Below, in pieces: positions 5,409 to 8,385 of a stretch of 8,385 bases of DNA. The stretch is from an uncultured Collinsella sp. (GTDB lineage: Bacteria; Actinomycetota; Coriobacteriia; Coriobacteriales; Coriobacteriaceae). The notes below the pieces were generated by a model that worked only from the letters and a program-made list of their open reading frames with translations, was not told the DNA's origin and searched no databases. Both the position numbers and the translations under genes were made by a program. Position 1 is the stretch's first letter. Every line of letters starts with the position of its first letter. Location of the stretch: assembly GCA_900545995.1 (NCBI GenBank), contig URBM01000085.1, positions 1-8,385 of the forward strand. Direction: 5' to 3'.

Positions 5409-6692
5409 ATGGCTGAAGAATTCGATTTCCATCCGATGTGGGAGAGCCTCGGCATGAATCTTGCCGATCACGACATGCTGCTGGGCGCTGTGGGCCAGAT
5501 GTACGGCGATATGTTCCTGACGCAGAACAATCGCCCCAAGTCCACGTCCTACCTGGATTTTGTCGCCACCAACATCCACAGCGGCCGTATTAAGGAGATG
5601 CTCGACAAGAAGGAGGCCGGCGAGGCCACCAAGATCGTCGGTTCGTTCTGTGTGTACGTGCCCGAGGAGATCGTGCTTGCCTGCGATGGCATCCCCGTTG
5701 GCCTGTGCTCGGGTGCCGACTGGGCGACCGACAAGGTCGAGGAGCATCTGCCGCGCAACACCTGCCCGCTCATCAAGAGCTTTGCCGGCTTTAAGCTGGG
5801 CGAGGTCTGCCCCTACATTGAGTCGAGTGATCTGGTGGTGGGCGAGAACACCTGCGATGGCAAGAAGAAGGCCTACGAGTTCTTTGCCACGCAAAAGAAC
5901 ATGTACGTCATGGATATCCCCAACGTGCACGACGAGTCGACGCTCGTGACCTGGAAGGCCGAGGTTAAAAAGCTTGCCGCCAAGATCGAGGAAGAGTGCG
6001 GCGTCAAGATTACGCCGGAGCGCCTGAAGGCTGCCATCCACGCCGTCAACGAGAAGCGTCGCGCCCTGCAGCGTCTGGCTGCCACGCGCGCTGCCGATCC
6101 GGCGCCCATCAGCGGTCTCGACAGCCTGCTGACCGTTCAGGCCGCCTTTATGGACGACACGCCGCGTCTGACCGGAGCCATCAACGATATGGCGGCTGAG
6201 TGCGAGCGGCGTGTCGAGGCCGGCGAGGGCGTGGCGCCCAAGGGGACCAAGCGCATCCTGTACACCGGTACGCCCATGGCCGTGCCCAACTGGAAGCTGT
6301 TCAACCTCATCGAGAAGGCCGGCGGCGTTGTGGTGGGCGAGGAGTCCTGCACGGGTTCGCGCTACTACAAGGACCTGGTCGACGAGTCCGGCGAGACGGT
6401 CGACGAGATGCTCGACGCCATCGCCGAGCGCTACTTTAAGATCAACTGCGCCGTCTTTACGCCCAACGACCAGCGTATGAAGGACATTGTCCAGATGGCC
6501 AAGGACCTGCATGCCGACGGCGTCGTCGACGTGGCCTTGCAGTTCTGCACGCTCTACGAGATGGAGTCGTTTGCCGTGGAGAAGGCCGCCGAGGAGGCAG
6601 GCATTCCGTTTATGCACATCACGACCGACTACGCCGGTGAGGATGCGGGCCAACTGCAGACGCGCATTGAAGCTTTCTTGGAAACCATTTAG
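5409..6692 (+). CDS. Double-cubane-cluster / 2-hydroxyacyl-CoA dehydratase D-component family protein, paralogue 1
   Basis: This iron-sulfur protein family (PF06050; relatives are E. coli YjiM, HgdA/HgdB and the Carboxydothermus double-cubane protein) performs very-low-potential reductions or 2-hydroxyacyl-CoA dehydrations, driven by an ATP-dependent activator. The protein has 427 residues, with about 39 more at the N-terminus than its neighbour. Motifs include FCVYVPEEI (80-88), NTCPLIKS (117-124), VCPY (133-136) and NTCDGKKKAYE (147-157). Eight cysteines are shared with paralogue 2: 81, 100, 119, 134, 149, 314, 347 and 380. Where paralogue 2 reads TGCPVGG, this one reads TGTPMAV (286-292), so one cysteine is missing. 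AGAGGGG (5395-5401) precedes the ATG by seven bases. It may be a stand-alone reductase or one subunit of a heterodimer; the substrate is unknown. Confidence 0.87.
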   Translation: MAEEFDFHPMWESLGMNLADHDMLLGAVGQMYGDMFLTQNNRPKSTSYLDFVATNIHSGRIKEMLDKKEAGEATKIVGSFCVYVPEEIVLACDGIPVGLCSGADWATDKVEEHLPRNTCPLIKSFAGFKLGEVCPYIESSDLVVGENTCDGKKKAYEFFATQKNMYVMDIPNVHDESTLVTWKAEVKKLAAKIEEECGVKITPERLKAAIHAVNEKRRALQRLAATRAADPAPISGLDSLLTVQAAFMDDTPRLTGAINDMAAECERRVEAGEGVAPKGTKRILYTGTPMAVPNWKLFNLIEKAGGVVVGEESCTGSRYYKDLVDESGETVDEMLDAIAERYFKINCAVFTPNDQRMKDIVQMAKDLHADGVVDVALQFCTLYEMESFAVEKAAEEAGIPFMHITTDYAGEDAGQLQTRIEAFLETI

Positions 6693-6707
6693 GGGTATCC
6701 GTCCCGG

Positions 6708-6809
6708 CGGCTTCCCCAGGCACCCGATCTTGCCGTTCAAACCATCGTTTGCGTACCAAAGTACGCGGCGCTTCTCTTTCACGGCAACCTCGGGCACCTG
6801 GGAAAGCCG
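6708..6809. repeat. Long-hairpin intergenic repeat, copy 1
   Basis: A long imperfect palindrome fills the gap between the two paralogues. The outer stem is CGGCTTCCCCAGG (6708-6720) with CCTGGGAAAGCCG (6797-6809), 12 of 13 paired. After a CA/CA internal loop comes CCCGA (6723-6727) with TCGGG (6790-6794), then TTGCCGT (6730-6736) with ACGGCAA (6781-6787). An apical hairpin GCGTAC-CAAA-GTACGC lies at 6751-6766. A homologous copy lies at 8005-8113 with compensated stem changes. No transposase or target duplication is seen. It could be a REP/BIME- or MITE-like element, an RNA processing or attenuation site, or a small RNA. Confidence 0.85.
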
Positions 6810-6846
6810 TTTCCTTGGTTGGTTAAAAGGTTTGTTAAGGAGTTAT

Positions 6847-8010
6847 ATGTCGGAAAATATTGAGCAGCCGTTGCCGTCCACGTTTGAGGAGTTCAACGAG
6901 CAACGCAAGGCGGCGTTTATTCGCGTCAAGGATTATAAGCAGGCGGGTAATCGCCTGGTCGGTTTTCTGTGCAGCTACACGCCGCTCGAGATTATCGATG
7001 CCGCGGGGGCTGCGAGCGTGGCGCTGTGCGGCACGTCCGACGAGGTGATTCCCGAGGCCGAGAAGGTGCTGCCGGCAAACCTGTGCCCGCTCATCAAGTC
7101 TACGTATGGTTTTGCCTATTCGCAAAAGTGCCCGTTTACGTACTTTAGCGACATGATCATCGGCGAGACCACCTGCGACGGCAAGAAGAAGATGTACGAG
7201 CTACTCAACGAGCTCAAGCGCACGCACATTCTGCATCTTCCGCAGGGTCGCGATCGCGCCTACGAGCGTGAAGGCTGGTACGAGGAGTGCCGCCTGCTCA
7301 AGGAGGAGCTCGAGGGCTTCTACGGCATCACGATTACCGACGATGACCTGCGTGCTGCCGTCCGTCGTCGCAACCGCTTGCGTGCGGCTCAGCTCAAGAT
7401 GTTTGCGCTGCAGGCCAACCAGCCGGCGGCCATGAGCGGCATCGACCTGATGAGCACTATGTTTGCCGGTACGTTCAGCTTTGATATCGAGGCCTATACG
7501 CAGCAGCTGGAGCAAAAGGTCGCCAAGCTGCGCGAGGCCTACGACGCGGGCGAGCGCCCGGTTGCGGCGGACGCCAAGCGCATTCTGATCACCGGTTGCC
7601 CGGTGGGCGGTGTGATTAACAAGATCGGCCGCACCATCGAGTCCAACGGCGGCGTGGTCGTGTGCATGGACGACTGCTCGGGTGAGCGCACGGCGGCTAT
7701 GATGATCGACCCGGACGCGCCCGACATTCTGCGCGCCATCGCCGACCGCTACCTGGATATCAACTGCTCGGTCATGACGCCTAACGACGGCCGCATGGAG
7801 AACATGCTGGCCATGTGCGAGAAGTACCATGTCGATGGCGTGGTAGAGAGCGTGCTACAGGCCTGCCACACCTTCAACGTTGAGAGCGCGCGCATGCAGG
7901 AGGCCGTCGAGGGTGCGGGTATTCCGTATATGAAGATCGAGACCGACTACAGCAACGGTGACATGGGCCAGATCGAGACGCGCATCGCCGCCTTCATCGA
8001 AACCCTCTAG
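6847..8010 (+). CDS. Double-cubane-cluster / 2-hydroxyacyl-CoA dehydratase D-component family protein, paralogue 2
   Basis: The protein has 387 residues, the usual size for YjiM-type members, and is clearly related to its upstream neighbour along its length. Family motifs are FLCSYTPLEI (40-49), NLCPLIKSTYGF (78-89), KCPF (94-97), TTCDGKKKMYELL (108-120), TGCPVGG (249-255), DDCSGER (275-281) and NCSVMTPND (306-314). Candidate cluster ligands are among Cys42, 61, 80, 95, 110, 277, 307 and 340, the set shared with paralogue 1. Cys251 in TGCPVGG is not shared. The ATG at 6847 follows AAGGAG (6837-6842) by four bases; the frame is open further upstream through the intergenic repeat, which I exclude. 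Being next to the activator, this is the more canonical member. The reaction is reductive and ATP-coupled by family; the substrate is not predictable. Confidence 0.9.
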   Translation: MSENIEQPLPSTFEEFNEQRKAAFIRVKDYKQAGNRLVGFLCSYTPLEIIDAAGAASVALCGTSDEVIPEAEKVLPANLCPLIKSTYGFAYSQKCPFTYFSDMIIGETTCDGKKKMYELLNELKRTHILHLPQGRDRAYEREGWYEECRLLKEELEGFYGITITDDDLRAAVRRRNRLRAAQLKMFALQANQPAAMSGIDLMSTMFAGTFSFDIEAYTQQLEQKVAKLREAYDAGERPVAADAKRILITGCPVGGVINKIGRTIESNGGVVVCMDDCSGERTAAMMIDPDAPDILRAIADRYLDINCSVMTPNDGRMENMLAMCEKYHVDGVVESVLQACHTFNVESARMQEAVEGAGIPYMKIETDYSNGDMGQIETRIAAFIETL

Positions 8011-8113
8011 CTTCCTCAGGCACCGGATCTTGCCCCTCAAACCGTCGCTTGCGTACCCAAAGTACGCTGCGCTCCTCTTTCGGGGCAATCTCCGGCACCT
8101 GAGAAACCTAGAG
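8005..8113. repeat. Long-hairpin intergenic repeat, copy 2
   Basis: This is the second copy of the element at 6708-6809. CTCAGG (8015-8020) pairs with CCTGAG (8098-8103), CCGGA (8023-8027) with TCCGG (8091-8095), TTGCCCC (8030-8036) with GGGGCAA (8082-8088), and the apical GCGTAC (8051-8056) with GTACGC (8062-8067). CTCTAG (8005-8010), which contains the stop codon of paralogue 2, pairs with CTAGAG (8108-8113) and extends the stem. Loop sequences, including the AAA in the apical loop and CTCTTTC before the right arm, match copy 1. A small separate hairpin, GGCGC-CTGAAC-GCGCC, follows at 8118-8133 without a U-run. Confidence 0.85.
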
Positions 8114-8165
8114 CTAAGGCGCCTGAACGCGCCGCTACCTTTGATGTTTAGATTGGGAGAGAGCC

Positions 8166-8385
8166 ATGATAGGGATCGGGATCGATATCGGGTCTACGGC
8201 GGCTAAGGCTGCTGTGGTCGACGGGGAGGGTTCGGTGGCGTGGACGTGCGTGCAGCCAACCGGGTTCTCCTCGGTCGATGCTTCCGAGCGGCTGCGCGAG
8301 GCACTGGCAGCGGCTGGCTACGACGTGGCTGCCGACGACGTGCGCGTGATCGCGACCGGCTACGGCCGTGTCGCCGTGCCCTATG
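8166..8385 (+). CDS. 2-hydroxyacyl-CoA dehydratase activator (BadF/BadG/BcrA/BcrD/HgdC ATPase family), 3' truncated
   Basis: Proteins of this acetate-kinase/sugar-kinase/Hsp70-fold family bind a [4Fe-4S] cluster between two subunits and use ATP to push one electron at very low potential into their partner. The first 73 residues are visible. MIGIGIDIGSTAAKAAVV (1-18) contains the ATP phosphate-binding DIGST, and VIATGYGRVAVPY (61-73) is the second family signature. The start ATG follows GGGAGAGAG (8155-8163). The gene runs off the right edge, so the cluster cysteines cannot be checked. HgdC-size members have about 260 residues, but long fused forms exist. Its place right after the two reductase-like genes marks it as their electron donor. 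Confidence 0.92.
   Translation, partial: MIGIGIDIGSTAAKAAVVDGEGSVAWTCVQPTGFSSVDASERLREALAAAGYDVAADDVRVIATGYGRVAVPY

Noticed and set aside
5150..5416. 88-codon plus-strand frame in the leader before the first reductase
   Set aside because: Its start overlaps the predicted -10 end and has no ribosome site; it overlaps the reductase start out of frame; the composition looks random; and RNA pairing explains the region better. The 22-codon ORF inside is the only plausible peptide.
5079..6797. Long minus-strand open frame (572 codons) opposite the first reductase paralogue
   Set aside because: It is a shadow of a clear plus-strand gene, its low-complexity composition reflects G/C third positions, and it also runs through the leader and the repeat.
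6692..6846. Insertion sequence or MITE footprint around the hairpin repeat
   Set aside because: No transposase gene, no terminal TA or other direct target duplication, and stem covariation favours a maintained structure over a decaying transposon. A mobile origin is not excluded.
1..8385. CRISPR array, tRNA or rRNA genes
   Set aside because: No regularly spaced identical repeats, no cloverleaf with conserved T-loop sequence, and no rRNA-like stretch was seen on either strand.

Overview
This window reads as one end of an assembled contig from a high-GC, strictly anaerobic bacterium. The best guess is a gut Coriobacteriia member such as Collinsella. That rests on the strong G/C third-position bias, the anaerobe-type gene content, and a ModA that looks like a Gram-positive lipoprotein. 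No marker gene is present, so the taxon is an inference. The first 48 bases are not biological: they are an untrimmed Illumina Nextera adapter (end of P7, an 8-base index, then the transposase read-2 sequence). Real sequence begins at base 49, and all genes lie on the + strand.

Bases 49-1365 hold the end of a molybdenum-cofactor operon: a 5'-truncated moeA, then a MogA/MoaB-family gene, then an intrinsic terminator. Bases 1400-5025 hold a molybdate ABC transporter operon, modA-modB-modC. It has its own promoter, with an unusual set of alternating inverted half-sites over the -35 area, and its own terminator. The ModB permease is atypical: a signal peptide and about 190 residues of extracytoplasmic domain precede the membrane domain. 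Together these genes import molybdate (ModABC), activate molybdopterin (MogA/MoaB family) and insert the metal (MoeA).

From about 5100 to the right edge is a second module: two paralogous proteins of the 2-hydroxyacyl-CoA dehydratase D-component / double-cubane-cluster (YjiM-like) family, followed by the start of the matching BadF/HgdC-type ATP-dependent activator. The activator would hydrolyse ATP to inject low-potential electrons into the iron-sulfur reductase or dehydratase. The substrate cannot be read from the sequence.

The most interesting non-coding material is in this second module. (1) The 250-base leader of the first paralogue contains a promoter with a perfect 8-bp inverted repeat, a strong ribosome binding site in front of a 22-codon ORF that can be hidden in a 9-bp stem, and two mutually exclusive pairings of the main gene's ribosome binding site. 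It looks like an RNA switch or attenuator. (2) The two following intergenic gaps each carry a copy of a roughly 100-base long-hairpin element. The copies differ at several stem positions, but paired bases change together, which is direct covariation evidence for a conserved fold.
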